NCBI RefSeq assembly: GCF_018889955.1
Contig: NZ_CP076545.1
Location: forward strand, 558,001 to 622,000
Length of the DNA: 64,000 bases
Source: Collinsella sp. zg1085
GTDB taxonomy: Bacteria > Actinomycetota > Coriobacteriia > Coriobacteriales > Coriobacteriaceae
Direction: 5' to 3'
How positions within the stretch are numbered: the stretch's first letter is position 1; every line of letters starts with the position of its first letter. Below the pieces are notes generated by a model. The model saw nothing but the letters and a program-made list of their open reading frames with translations. It was not told the DNA's origin and did not search any database. The position numbers and the translations under genes are program-made. Shown in pieces: positions 41,058-52,060 of the stretch.

Positions 41058-41840
41058 ATGATTGTCCAAGCGATTCTCTTGGGTCTGGTCGCTATGCTTG
41101 GCAACGCAGAGTATCTTCTAGGTACTTCCTGTTTGTCCCGTCCGTTGGTGATGGGTACACTCACCGGTTTGGTTATGGGAGACCTAACCACCGGTGTAAC
41201 AATTGGGTCTACGCTTGAGCTGGCCTTTATGGGTTCGTTCTCAATTGGTGCCAGTATTCCTCCCGAGATGATTTCGGGCACGGTGTTGGGAACAGCCTTT
41301 ACCATTTCAACTGGCTCAGGTTTGGAAACCGCTATCACCATCGGCCTTCCGGTGGCATCGTTGGTGCTCATTGTTAAAAATGTTGGTATGGTTTTTGTTT
41401 TACCGCCGTTTGTGCATCGCGCTGATGTTTATGCTGCACGCGGGGACGCAAAAGGTATAGCACGCATGCATTATCTAGGTGGTTTTCTTGGTGTAAACCT
41501 GATTATTGGCCTGTGTGTTGCATTGGGCTTTTATGCAGGTGGCCCTGCGGTTCAGGCATTGCTTGATGCTATTCCTGAGTGGGTTTCAAATGGGCTAAAG
41601 ATTACTATGGGTTTGCTGCCGGCTATCGGTTTTGCCTTGCTGCTTAAGATGATTATGAATAAGGCTGTTGCTTGCTTCTTTATCTGTGGCTTTGCCCTTG
41701 CAAGCTATTTGCATATCCCTACAACTGGTGTAGCAATTTTTGGCGCGGTTACAGCCGTTGTTCTGAGTCAAATTCACCATCAGCTCAACCAAGTTCCTGT
41801 ATTAGATGGAGGTATAGACGATGACGACGAAGATTTCTAA
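41058..41840 (+). CDS. PTS IIC component, mannose/sorbose family
   Basis: This 260-residue membrane protein is the sugar channel with IID. It has about seven to eight hydrophobic segments, an N-terminal ALLGLVA-like helix, MGTLTGLVMGDLTTGVTIG and FMGSFSIGASIPPEMISGTVLG. The GASIPPE word is typical of the family (ManY/AgaC/SorA). ATG 41058 is preceded by AAAGGAG. The stop overlaps the IID start by 20 bases. Confidence 0.92.
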   Translation: MIVQAILLGLVAMLGNAEYLLGTSCLSRPLVMGTLTGLVMGDLTTGVTIGSTLELAFMGSFSIGASIPPEMISGTVLGTAFTISTGSGLETAITIGLPVASLVLIVKNVGMVFVLPPFVHRADVYAARGDAKGIARMHYLGGFLGVNLIIGLCVALGFYAGGPAVQALLDAIPEWVSNGLKITMGLLPAIGFALLLKMIMNKAVACFFICGFALASYLHIPTTGVAIFGAVTAVVLSQIHHQLNQVPVLDGGIDDDDEDF

Positions 41841-42690
41841 AGACGGCATCGAGGAAACACCGTCTTTAGTGGCAGCTCATCATAAACTTACGCGTGCTGA
41901 CCTTAATCGGGTGGCGCTTCGCTCGTGTGGTCTTGAGTGGGACTGGAATTATGAGCGGCAAATGAATATGGGTTTTTGCTACTGCATGTTGCCTGTTATT
42001 GAAAAGCTATATGACACACCTGAGGACCGCTCGATTGCTATGCAACGTCATATGGAGTTCTTTAATACCACGCCGCATCTGGCAACGCTCATCTTTGGTA
42101 TTACCGCTGCTATGGAAGAGCAAAATGCGGCTGATGCGGCCTTTGATACCGAAAGCATCAATAACGTTAAAATCTCGCTCATGGGTCCTTTGGCAGGCAT
42201 CGGAGACTCCTTTATCTGGGGTACTTTGCGCATTATTGCTACCGGTGTAGGTGTTAGCTTAGCTGCACAGGGCAATGTTTTGGGGCCTCTGCTCTTTTTG
42301 TTGCTGTTTAATATTCCTGCTCAGGGTCTACGCTTTTGGCTGATGCACGTGGGCTATAAGCTGGGTAGCGGGTTCTTGCAAAAGATACAAGAGAGCGGAC
42401 TTATGACTACCCTTACCTATGGGGCGTCGGTTTTAGGTCTGATGGTAATTGGCTCCATGACGGCAGAAAACGTTTCTATAACGGTGCCGTTGACTATTGG
42501 CTCAGGAGATGCTGTGACAAGTTTGGGTGAAATTGTCAACACGATTATGCCGGGGCTCTTGCCGTTATCGTTTACCTTGCTTTTGTATTGGCTTGTGAGC
42601 AAAAAGCAGGTAAAGACAACAACGCTGTTAGTTGTGCTTGTTGGTATTGGTTTGGTGGGCTCATACTTTGGCATATTAGCTGCAGAATAG
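41821..42690 (+). CDS. PTS IID component, mannose/sorbose family
   Basis: This 289-residue IID protein pairs with IIC. It has the family segments WDWNYERQMNMGFCYCMLPVI, FFNTTPHLATLIFGITAAMEE and KISLMGPLAGIGDSFIWGTLR, and hydrophobic segments in the C-terminal half. Start ATG 41821 lies inside the IIC gene behind GATGGAGG. It is followed by the first SIS-domain gene after about 95 bases. Confidence 0.93.
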   Translation: MTTKISKDGIEETPSLVAAHHKLTRADLNRVALRSCGLEWDWNYERQMNMGFCYCMLPVIEKLYDTPEDRSIAMQRHMEFFNTTPHLATLIFGITAAMEEQNAADAAFDTESINNVKISLMGPLAGIGDSFIWGTLRIIATGVGVSLAAQGNVLGPLLFLLLFNIPAQGLRFWLMHVGYKLGSGFLQKIQESGLMTTLTYGASVLGLMVIGSMTAENVSITVPLTIGSGDAVTSLGEIVNTIMPGLLPLSFTLLLYWLVSKKQVKTTTLLVVLVGIGLVGSYFGILAAE

Positions 42691-42784
42691 GGCTGTTTTA
42701 ACTATGCGGGTGCTGGCGATAAATACCGGATACATTGTCGCGGCATCTGAAATGAGATTATATACAGGTGAAAGGACTCTTTTC

Positions 42785-43789
42785 GTGAGTGAATTAATGT
42801 TGTTTGATGAGGCGAAAAAGCGTGCGGGCTACAAAGGCGTATTGGCGCTGCGGCCACAGATTGAAGCATGTGTTGATAGGCTGGTAGAGCGAGGTTATAG
42901 CAACATCTGTTGGCTGGGTATTGGCGGCACCTGGGCAAGTGCGCTTCAGGTTGTTGTACACATGAAAGAACACTCTGCACTCGAGACATGGGCAGAAAAT
43001 GCGGCTGAGTTTGTTGCAACGGGCAACCGCCGCCTGAATGCTCAGACGGTGGTTGTTATTTCGTCGGTTACAGGGTCAACACCTGAGGTCATTGAAGCCA
43101 TTCATAAGGTTAAAAGCTGTGGCGCTTACATACTTGGCTTTATAGATAAGGCCGATTCAGAGCTTGCTCGCCTAGTTGACACGTGTATCACCTTTGATGG
43201 GGGAGAGCAGCTGAAATTCTTTATGGTGGCTGATCGCTTTATGGCTCACGCGGGCGAAATTGACCACTACGCTGCCCTATATGCTGAGCTTGATGAGCAT
43301 TTGGCTGATGCACTTATCAAGGTTGAATATGCTGCTGATGCATTTGCTGCCAAGTTTGCTACTGCACACGCAGATGATGACCTGCATTATTTTATTGGTG
43401 CGGGTAATCAGTGGGGTGCAACATATTCCTATGCTATGTGCTACTGGGAAGAGCAGTTTTGGATTAAGACCAAAAGTATCACTGCAGCCGAGTTTTTCCA
43501 CGGTACCTTAGAGATTATTACCCGTGATACACCTGTGACGCTCTATATAGGGGAGGATAGTCAGCGTGCGCTTGCTGAGCGCGTAGCTGCCTTTGTACCG
43601 CGCATCTGTGCAAACCTTACCGTTATTGACACCCGTGATTATGAGCTTGCGGGTATTTCGGATGAGTTTCGCGGTGATATTTCTCATTTGGTTATGCATG
43701 CAATCAATGACCGCATCGACGCGCATTTAGAGATTGCTACACGCCATCCTATGGACATTCGCCGGTATTATCGCTGTTTGCCCTACTAG
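42785..43789 (+). CDS. SIS-domain sugar-phosphate deglycase/isomerase 1 (FrlB/GfrE-like)
   Basis: This 334-residue protein has two SIS domains. Motifs GIGGTWASALQ and VVISSVTGSTPEVI bind the phosphosugar, and AEFFHGTLEII carries the probable catalytic Glu and His, as in FrlB-type fructoselysine-6-phosphate deglycases. The start is GTG 42785 behind GAAAGGAC; the long frame from 42704 includes unlikely N-terminal sequence. Together with a second SIS protein and a mannose-family PTS it resembles the gfr operon for glucoselysine and fructoselysine. Glucosamine- or galactosamine-phosphate isomerase activity is the alternative. Confidence 0.8.
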   Translation: MSELMLFDEAKKRAGYKGVLALRPQIEACVDRLVERGYSNICWLGIGGTWASALQVVVHMKEHSALETWAENAAEFVATGNRRLNAQTVVVISSVTGSTPEVIEAIHKVKSCGAYILGFIDKADSELARLVDTCITFDGGEQLKFFMVADRFMAHAGEIDHYAALYAELDEHLADALIKVEYAADAFAAKFATAHADDDLHYFIGAGNQWGATYSYAMCYWEEQFWIKTKSITAAEFFHGTLEIITRDTPVTLYIGEDSQRALAERVAAFVPRICANLTVIDTRDYELAGISDEFRGDISHLVMHAINDRIDAHLEIATRHPMDIRRYYRCLPY

Positions 43790-43828
43790 GGTAGCTGTTG
43801 ATATTGCACGTATGGGCTAGATAACTTG

Positions 43829-43860
43829 ACCCTGTCAGCAGCTATGCGGGCAGGGTTTTT
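43829..43860 (+). terminator. terminator/attenuator between the two SIS genes
   Basis: ACCCTGTC (43829-43836) pairs with GGCAGGGT (43849-43856), with one G-T pair, and is followed by five T. It may lower expression of the second SIS gene relative to the first. Confidence 0.7.
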
Positions 43861-43880
43861 GTTAGAAGGGAATTTAGGTC

Positions 43881-44978
43881 TTGGACACCGAACGCTTCAC
43901 CATGGGTGACTATATTGATGCATCAATAGAGCTTGCGTATAACAATTTGCACCGTATGCCAGAGCTATTGGAGCCGCTGCTTGCATGTTGCACCAAGCAA
44001 CTACGGCGTATTTGCATCGTGGCCTCAGGGTCGTCGTATAACGCTGCCCAGATTGCGCTGCCCTTCATGCAAGCCTGTCTGCCTAACTATGAGCTGAGGG
44101 TAATACCACCGTTTAGCTTTGTACACTATGAGCTTTCTTGGCGCAATACAGCTCGTGATGATGAGTTGATACTCGTGCTGTCACAAAGCGGGCTTTCAAC
44201 AAATGCCCTTGAGGCGCTTGATGCACTTGCACAAGCCGGGTTACCAACGCTGTGCATCACGGCAAACCCGCAGGCAGATGTTATGCGTCATGCAAAGACC
44301 GTTATCGACTACGGTGCTGGCGAAGAGCTGGTGGGCTATGTAACTAAGGGCGTGTGTTTGTTAAGCGTCTATCTTATGAGTTTTGCAGCTGTGTTGGCTC
44401 ATCAAGATGAGCGCTTAGCAGATATTTATCAAGCGCTTGAGGTAGCAGATGTGCTTCGTTTGTCGAGCTATGATTTTGTTGATGCGCACCTTTTAGAGTT
44501 AACAAATATGCAGGTAGCTTATGTGATGGGGGCAGGCCCCACGTGGGGTGTTGCACTTGAAGGAGCGCTTAAAATTGGTGAGACCGTACATGTTCCTAGC
44601 CCAAGCTTTGAGCTTGAAGAGTTTATTCATGGACCCAATTTGCAGCTTATACCAAGCTACCACTGCTTATTTTTTGACCCAGGCGATACAAGTTCCAAGC
44701 GGGTTACACAGATTTGGCAAGCAAGTTCTGAGGTTACCAAGTACGCCTACCTTTTGACCCCTCATAGAGAGCTTGCTGGGCATACACAGGTGTTGGTGGC
44801 GCCTTTGAGCTTTGATGCTCGCTGTGCCTCGCTCGTATATTTGCCCTTTGTTCAGGTGTTGAGTTATCGGGTGAGTGAGGCGCGAGGCGGCACCTTACAA
44901 CATCCGCTTCTGCGCAAATTTAAGAAGGTAGCAGCAGCAAAAACAGAGCACTTTATCAATTTTGACATGGATGATTAG
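43881..44978 (+). CDS. SIS-domain sugar-phosphate deglycase/isomerase 2 (GfrF/FrlB-like)
   Basis: This 365-residue SIS protein has SSYNAAQIALPFM near the N-terminus, LVLSQSGLSTNALEAL as the phosphosugar loop and ELEEFIHGPNLQLIP with the probable catalytic Glu and His. It is clearly homologous to, but divergent from, the preceding SIS gene; two such enzymes with a mannose-family PTS characterise the gfr operon (GfrE, GfrF). The start is taken as TTG 43881 after AGAAGGG; ATG 43902 is the alternative. A terminator-like hairpin precedes it. The specificity of each enzyme is unknown. Confidence 0.8.
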   Translation: MDTERFTMGDYIDASIELAYNNLHRMPELLEPLLACCTKQLRRICIVASGSSYNAAQIALPFMQACLPNYELRVIPPFSFVHYELSWRNTARDDELILVLSQSGLSTNALEALDALAQAGLPTLCITANPQADVMRHAKTVIDYGAGEELVGYVTKGVCLLSVYLMSFAAVLAHQDERLADIYQALEVADVLRLSSYDFVDAHLLELTNMQVAYVMGAGPTWGVALEGALKIGETVHVPSPSFELEEFIHGPNLQLIPSYHCLFFDPGDTSSKRVTQIWQASSEVTKYAYLLTPHRELAGHTQVLVAPLSFDARCASLVYLPFVQVLSYRVSEARGGTLQHPLLRKFKKVAAAKTEHFINFDMDD

Positions 44979-45167
44979 ATGTGTTTTGAGCGAGAAGCTT
45001 AGTCCTGCGGGTGTGCCTTTTGTTTGCACGGCAGTTGCGCGAGAGCTTATATAGATTGGCGAAGCTTGCATTTCAGGTGCAGATTGTAGAGGCGTATAGA
45101 CGCAGTGTAGTGTAATCTGCGACGATGATGGCATACGTTTTTTGGATATCTGTATTGAGGAGTATAC

Positions 45168-46847
45168 ATGGCAGAGTTTATCTACCAAATGTATCAGGCG
45201 CGTAAGGCTCATGGCGATAAGGTTATTCTCGATGATGTGACCTTGAGCTTTTACCCCGGTGCCAAAATTGGTGTTGTTGGCCCTAACGGCATGGGAAAAT
45301 CAACCCTGCTCAAAATCATGGCGGGCATTGAAGAGGTTTCAAATGGGGATGCACGCCTGACACCTGGCTATACCGTTGGTATTCTTCAACAAGAGCCACC
45401 GCTAAAAGAAGATGCAACCGTGCTAGAAAATGTACGCATGGCCTTTGGTGAGCTCATGGCAAAGGTTGAGCGTTTTAATGAAATTGGCAACCTTATGGCT
45501 GAGCCTGATGCCGATTTTGATGCGCTGATGAATGAAATGGGCATATTACAAGACGAGATTGATGCAGCTGACGGCTGGGATATTGATTCTAAGCTTTCAG
45601 TTGCTATGGATGCTTTGCAGCTCCCCGACTCTGATATGTTGGTATCAGTGCTTTCAGGCGGCGAGCGCCGTCGTGTGGCGCTTTGTCGGCTGTTGCTTGA
45701 AGCCCCTGATTTATTGCTGCTTGACGAGCCAACCAACCATTTAGACGCAGAAAGCGTACTTTGGCTTGAACACTTCCTCAAAAACTATCCTGGTGCAGTA
45801 CTTGCGGTGACGCATGATCGGTATTTCTTAGACCATGTTGCTGAGTGGATTTGCGAGGTTGACCGTGGGCATCTCTATCCGTATAAGGGTAACTATTCAA
45901 CCTATCTTGATACCAAGGCAGCTCGTTTAGCGGCGCAAGGACAACGCGATGAGCGTCTGGCAAAACGTTTGGCAGACGAGTTGGATTGGGTGCGTTCGAG
46001 CCCCAAGGCTCGCCAAGCGAAGAATAAGGCACGTTTAGCGCGCTATGAACAGATGGAAGCTGAAGCTCGTGCAAGTCAGCGCGTAGAGACGAGTGCTATT
46101 CGCATTCCGGTGGGTCCTCGTCTAGGTGCAAAGGTGCTTGAGGCACGACATGTGCATAAAGAATTTGATGGGCGGGTGCTCATTGATGATTTATCGTTCA
46201 CGTTGCCGCGTGCTGGCATTGTAGGCATCATTGGACCTAATGGTGTGGGAAAGACCACGCTATTTAAGACCATTGTTGGGCTTGAGCCGCTCAGTTCAGG
46301 TGAGCTTGAGCTTGGTGAAACCGTAACGCTTTCTTACGTTGATCAAAACCGCTCAGGTATTGACGCTGATAAAACGCTTTGGGAAGTGGTTTCGGACGGT
46401 TTGGACGTCATGCAGGTAGGAGAGAGTGAGGTTTCCAGCCGTGCCTATGTAGCGAGTTTTGGCTTTAAGGGTTCTGACCAGCAGAAACGCGCAGGCGTAC
46501 TCTCGGGTGGTGAGCGTAATCGTCTTAATCTGGCGCTTACCTTAAAACAGGGCGGCAACTTGCTGTTGTTAGACGAGCCCACCAACGATTTGGATGTTGA
46601 GACCCTGTCTTCACTTGAGGGCGCCTTGCTTGAGTTCCCAGGCTGCTCGCTTGTTATTAGCCACGATCGCATGTTTTTAGACCGTGTTGCCACTCATATT
46701 CTGGCTTGGGAAGGAACCGAGGAGAATCCGGGTATCTGGTATTGGTTTGAAGGCAACTTTGAGGCGTATCAGGAAAACCGTATTGCGCGTCTCGGTGAAG
46801 ATGCCGCTCGTCCACGTCGTATTCGCCGCAAGTTAACCCGCGACTAG
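45168..46847 (+). CDS. ettA: energy-dependent translational throttle protein (ABC-F)
   Basis: This 559-residue ABC-F protein with two ATPase domains binds the ribosomal E site and gates elongation according to ATP level. Domain 1 has GPNGMGKST, LSGGERRRVALC and LLDEPTNHLD. Domain 2 has GPNGVGKTT, LSGGERNRLNLAL and LLDEPTNDLDVET. The interdomain linker with the charged KNKARLARYEQM segment contacts tRNA. Length and linker match EttA (about 555 residues). The start ATG 45168 follows GAGGAG. Confidence 0.95.
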   Translation: MAEFIYQMYQARKAHGDKVILDDVTLSFYPGAKIGVVGPNGMGKSTLLKIMAGIEEVSNGDARLTPGYTVGILQQEPPLKEDATVLENVRMAFGELMAKVERFNEIGNLMAEPDADFDALMNEMGILQDEIDAADGWDIDSKLSVAMDALQLPDSDMLVSVLSGGERRRVALCRLLLEAPDLLLLDEPTNHLDAESVLWLEHFLKNYPGAVLAVTHDRYFLDHVAEWICEVDRGHLYPYKGNYSTYLDTKAARLAAQGQRDERLAKRLADELDWVRSSPKARQAKNKARLARYEQMEAEARASQRVETSAIRIPVGPRLGAKVLEARHVHKEFDGRVLIDDLSFTLPRAGIVGIIGPNGVGKTTLFKTIVGLEPLSSGELELGETVTLSYVDQNRSGIDADKTLWEVVSDGLDVMQVGESEVSSRAYVASFGFKGSDQQKRAGVLSGGERNRLNLALTLKQGGNLLLLDEPTNDLDVETLSSLEGALLEFPGCSLVISHDRMFLDRVATHILAWEGTEENPGIWYWFEGNFEAYQENRIARLGEDAARPRRIRRKLTRD

Positions 46848-46853
46848 TATAGG

Positions 46854-46889
46854 CGGTGGCTTGGTGCATATTCTCGTGTCAAGCCACCG
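46854..46889 (+). terminator. hairpin after ettA
   Basis: CGGTGGCTTG (46854-46863) and CAAGCCACCG (46880-46889) form a perfect 10-bp stem with a 16-base loop. No T tract follows, so it may be an mRNA-end structure. Confidence 0.5.
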
Positions 46890-46959
46890 TGAATGATATA
46901 GCTTAGCTGCATGCGCGAGCAGATTTACGCAACCATTTGCCTAGCGTATTACGCATAAG

Positions 46960-46994
46960 AAACCCAGCATAGCACTATTGTGTATGCTGGGTTT
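46960..46994. terminator. 12-bp hairpin between convergent genes
   Basis: AAACCCAGCATA (46960-46971) and TATGCTGGGTTT (46983-46994) pair perfectly. Placed between ettA and the minus-strand GH1 gene, it may act in both directions; the T-rich side favours the minus strand. Confidence 0.6.
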
Positions 46995-47099
46995 AACAGA
47001 CAAAGCCGCAAAAGCCCTATCGTAAAGCTTCTAACGTGATGATAGAAAACACGCGCCAACTATTGCTCAGACACAAGCGAATAGCAGGTACTGGTATAA

Positions 47100-48539
<1,440 letters not shown>

Positions 48540-48550
48540 TTAGAACCTTC

Positions 48551-49918
48551 CTATTTTTCTTCGGGTTTATACAGTATGAAGCTTGCAACAAATCCAACAA
48601 CAATTGCAATAACGAGTGCTACAACGCCGTTAATGAAATTGGCGTTACCCTCTCCACCAATCATTTGCAAGAGAGACAAAGCAGATGGAGACGTGCCCAT
48701 GCTGTAGGCAGCAAGATGAACTATTCCTGCATAAAGACCTGACGCGCCTGCGCCAATCATACCAGCGTAGAGTACCTGGCGAGATTTCATAGCTACACCG
48801 TAGAGGGCTGGCTCGGTTACACCTGCAACAACAGCAGAAATGCCTGAGGCCACTGCCTCCGATTTAACATTTTTGTCTTTGTTTTTGAATGCAACCGCTA
48901 AGGTTGCAGCGCCGATTGCTACGTTATAGGCAAACATCGTAATAATCAGGATTGAATCGTAGCCGAGTTCTGCTAAAGAAATGGTTGCAATAGGAACCAA
49001 CGCCCAATGCATGCCTGTCATAACAATGAAGGGCATAAATATAGAAAGCAGGGTAATGGTTAACCAACCAGCCTGACTGTAGAGGTAGTTAACTCCCATT
49101 GATAAATAATTTCCCAAAATAGAACCGATAGGACCTACCGCAACAAGTGCAATGGGGATGGCTATAAAAATAACAATCATGGGCTTCATAAAGGATTTGA
49201 GTACTGTTGGACTTACCTTATCTGCAAAGCGCTCAAGATAATACATAATGGGCACCATTAAGAGTATGGGCAGAACAGAAGAGCTGTATGTGACCGCAGT
49301 TACCGGCAGGCCAAAAAACGTGGTATTTCCCTCTGCAAACAGTCCAACTAAGTTGGGGTGGATGAGCAAGCCAGCAACAATCATGGTGATATACGGATTG
49401 TTGCCCAAGTATTGAGAAGCAGAAATGGCTAAGAATACCGGCAAGAAGTAGAAGAATACATCGCCTGCTGCCGCAAGAATAACCGCCGTACTATCGGAGG
49501 GGTTAATAAGTCCAAAGGTTGTGAGCAAGGTCATAATAACCTTAATCATTCCTCCGCCCAGCATTGCTGGCATTAAGGGAGACATTGATGCTGCAACAAA
49601 CCCAAATATGCGACTGATAATAGGCTCTTTTGTGGTGGATTCTGCCTGGGTGCTCGATTGTGCTCCTGGGTCATTTTTTATATGAATTTCATTAAAAACA
49701 TGCTCAACATCATTTCCAATAACCACTTGGTATTGACCACCGCTGCGAAGCACTTGCAAAACACCATCAATGTTAGCGACATCATCATCATTTGGAATGC
49801 TGTCATCTTTTAAAACAAACCGAAGTCTTGTCGTACAGTGGTTTAGATAAGAGACGTTCTCTTCTCCACCGACAGCCTCAACAATGGTATCGGCTATTTT
49901 CTTAAAGTCTTTTGCCAT
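48551..49918 (-). CDS. PTS IIBC component, beta-glucoside type
   Basis: This 455-residue permease has an N-terminal IIB domain with the phospho-Cys in NHCTTRLRFVL (about residue 26) and a membrane IIC domain (about 110-450). BglF-type proteins are about 620 residues when a IIA domain is fused; that domain is absent here and no IIA gene lies beside it. ATG 49918 follows GGAGGTG; GTG 49927 is less likely. Together with the GH1 gene it imports and cleaves beta-glucosides. No BglG/LicT antiterminator gene lies nearby. Confidence 0.92.
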   Translation of the reverse strand: MAKDFKKIADTIVEAVGGEENVSYLNHCTTRLRFVLKDDSIPNDDDVANIDGVLQVLRSGGQYQVVIGNDVEHVFNEIHIKNDPGAQSSTQAESTTKEPIISRIFGFVAASMSPLMPAMLGGGMIKVIMTLLTTFGLINPSDSTAVILAAAGDVFFYFLPVFLAISASQYLGNNPYITMIVAGLLIHPNLVGLFAEGNTTFFGLPVTAVTYSSSVLPILLMVPIMYYLERFADKVSPTVLKSFMKPMIVIFIAIPIALVAVGPIGSILGNYLSMGVNYLYSQAGWLTITLLSIFMPFIVMTGMHWALVPIATISLAELGYDSILIITMFAYNVAIGAATLAVAFKNKDKNVKSEAVASGISAVVAGVTEPALYGVAMKSRQVLYAGMIGAGASGLYAGIVHLAAYSMGTSPSALSLLQMIGGEGNANFINGVVALVIAIVVGFVASFILYKPEEK

Positions 49919-50228
49919 CGCATACACCTCCGTGTGAGCGGATTTATAGATACAGGCTTATTGTATGAACAAATAATTCTGAGTAAAGTTCAGGTTACAT
50001 CAGTTAATTTTGAAGAAACGTACTGGTACCTACCTGTATACGACCGATGACTCCATCAATATGCAGAACTGTTTTATGCAAGATGGATTCCTTTTTATAC
50101 TTCTTAAAATTAGGTAGCGTAAGGTGTGTCTTGTCATGTATTTGGTTAAGAGTGGAGACCTGCGTTGCGATGCGCTTTCAAGCATTTTGTACGATAGATG
50201 CTGTGCGTAGCGCAGAATAAGCTGGATA
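49919..50228. other. upstream region of beta-glucoside PTS
   Basis: This holds the promoter region of the PTS gene and the 3' side of the RlmD gene. A GTATACAGGTAGGTACC word (about 50022-50040, minus strand) has GntR-operator-like symmetry. No ORF with a ribosome site was seen and no clear RAT hairpin was recognised. Confidence 0.4.
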
Positions 50229-51545
50229 CTACTCCTTGCGTGAAAGAAAGACCGCCGTTTCGATGTGATAGGTCTGCGGAAATAAATCAACAGGTGTGAT
50301 GGACTCAACGGTATAGGTGCCCTCGTCCTCAATGCGGCGCAGGTCGCGAGCTAGTGTTGCTGGGTCACAAGAAACATAGGTAAAAGCACGGGCGCCGCTG
50401 CGGGCAATGAGTTTAATAGCCTCAGGCTTTAGACCGGCGCGGGGCGGATCAACTACCAAAACATCCGCTTCTTCATCAGGAAACTCGCGTACGGCATCGC
50501 CGCCAATAACATCTACGTTATCAAGTTTTGCTATCTCAAGATTGCGCCTCAAATCGCGCACGGCTGGACCGTAGGCTTCAACAGCTGCTACAAATTCTGC
50601 GCGTCGTGCAAGGGGGAGTGTGAATGTTCCCGCTCCGCAATACAGGTCAAGAGCGGTTTCATGAGGCTGAACCTTAAGTCCGTCCATGACGGTGTCTATA
50701 AGAATCTCAGCGGCAGCTGTGTTGACCTGAAAAAACGATGGTGCTGATAGACGCATCGTTTCAGAGCCAATACGCTCTGTCCAAGAACCCTCTCCGCTCA
50801 GCGCTTCTACACCTTGTACTCGCCGCGCTTTGTTTTCTCCTTTACTCATAACGCGAACAATACTTGTTGTTCGTACTGCGTCAGACAACACGCGTGCAAC
50901 TTGCGCTCTCGGAAACGCTCCGGTAGGTGTCCATAAGGCAATCTCTAAGGCTTTGGTGCGCCGTGATGCACGAATGCCTACCCGCTCAAGCTGCAAGTCT
51001 CGGGAGTTACCCAAATATTGAAGCGCTCCTACAACTGCCTTGACAGATTTTGCTGCCGAGGCTTCAAACAAGGGCCAGCTGTTTATAGGAATAATCTCTG
51101 GTGAGTTGATTGCATGCATGCCCAATTTGAGCTTCCCGCCTATTGTGGTAGGGGAGAGTTCGATTTTATTGCGGTAGCCCCATGCATCTTTTGCGAATTT
51201 AATGGGCTGCAGGCGCGCATTAACCCAATCAGGCGAAAAGGCTCCAATACGGGTCAAAGTGCTTATTAGGTTATTACGCTTTGCCGCATGCTGCGCCGAG
51301 CGGCTCAAACAGCCCCACGGTGCGCCTCCACACAGTAGGATTTCAGGAGCACACGCCGAAACACGATAAGGTGATGGTTCGAGAATCTCACGCACTTCGG
51401 CACGGGCAAACCGCGGCCCATCCTCAAGTAGATGTACGTCTACGGTGTCGCCAATTAAGCCCCTCATTACAAAGACAGCTTTTCCGTCGGGCATATGTGC
51501 TAAGCCTTCAGGTCCATATACCATAGATTCAATGGAAAGCTGCAT
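50229..51545 (-). CDS. 23S rRNA (uracil-C5)-methyltransferase, RlmD/TrmA family
   Basis: This 438-residue SAM-dependent methyltransferase is of the RumA/RlmD type. It has an N-terminal TRAM-like domain, FFQVNTAAAEIL, the SAM-binding DLYCGAGTFTLPLA, the VVDPPRAGL motif and the catalytic SCDPATLARDLRR Cys motif. It lacks the obvious four-Cys iron-sulfur cluster of E. coli RlmD, as do many Gram-positive relatives. The exact uracil (U747 or U1939) is uncertain. Confidence 0.9.
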   Translation of the reverse strand: MQLSIESMVYGPEGLAHMPDGKAVFVMRGLIGDTVDVHLLEDGPRFARAEVREILEPSPYRVSACAPEILLCGGAPWGCLSRSAQHAAKRNNLISTLTRIGAFSPDWVNARLQPIKFAKDAWGYRNKIELSPTTIGGKLKLGMHAINSPEIIPINSWPLFEASAAKSVKAVVGALQYLGNSRDLQLERVGIRASRRTKALEIALWTPTGAFPRAQVARVLSDAVRTTSIVRVMSKGENKARRVQGVEALSGEGSWTERIGSETMRLSAPSFFQVNTAAAEILIDTVMDGLKVQPHETALDLYCGAGTFTLPLARRAEFVAAVEAYGPAVRDLRRNLEIAKLDNVDVIGGDAVREFPDEEADVLVVDPPRAGLKPEAIKLIARSGARAFTYVSCDPATLARDLRRIEDEGTYTVESITPVDLFPQTYHIETAVFLSRKE

Positions 51546-51820
51546 ATCGCTCCTTCGGGGTTGTAATCGTTATAGCTAGTGTAGCGGTATGTAGTTTCTC
51601 ATGTTGCGCATGCTCTTCAACACTATATGTGAATTTGAATAGAACTATCATCAGTATACAGATAAGGATAAAACAAACGTCCTATACGTGTTACTGATAG
51701 ATTAAACAGCCAAGTGCAAAAGTTCTGCATAAGATGGGAAAACCTTACGAATTTATCTTTACCACAGCAGGGGAAATACAAGATTATCCACACCTATCCA
51801 AGAATTATATTGGGCTATAT

Positions 51821-51847
51821 ATGCATAAAAATTATAATATTGTGCAT
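51821..51847. promoter_or_regulatory. imperfect palindrome, possible ArgR site
   Basis: ATGCATAAAAATTATA followed by ATATTGTGCAT forms an imperfect inverted repeat resembling the AT-rich ARG boxes of ArgR/AhrC. It lies about 340 bases upstream of arcA. The match is partial. Confidence 0.3.
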
Positions 51848-52026
51848 AAAATCACACCCAATATGCCAGAGAGAAATTTGTGGTTTTATACAAAAAGTTA
51901 TTAAATCCATTCATTTATGTATAGAGATTCTATGAATTTCAAAATTAAGAAAGAGCCAAAAATATAAAAAAGTACATGTAAACGCTTTATTACATTGAAG
52001 TAAGCTTCTTCAAACTTATTACAAAA

Positions 52027-52060
52027 CTACCGTTCCCCTCTGTTTTCATACCGTTTACCC
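52027..52060 (+). promoter_or_regulatory. paired CTACCGTTTACCG-type boxes before arcA
   Basis: CTACCGTTCCCCT (52027-52039) and ATACCGTTTACCC (52048-52060) are 21 bases apart, about 120 bases before arcA. A TATAAC-like -10 word lies around 52091. It is the same motif pair as at 28900, 40216 and 56436. Confidence 0.6.

Noticed and set aside
51784-51792. TTATCCACA in an AT-rich region as a possible replication origin
   Set aside because: Only one exact DnaA-box word was found, and no dnaA or dnaN gene is nearby.
51714-51935. 73-codon ORF in the AT-rich region before arcA
   Set aside because: No ribosome site; residue bias (Ile, Lys, Cys) reflects AT-rich non-coding DNA.
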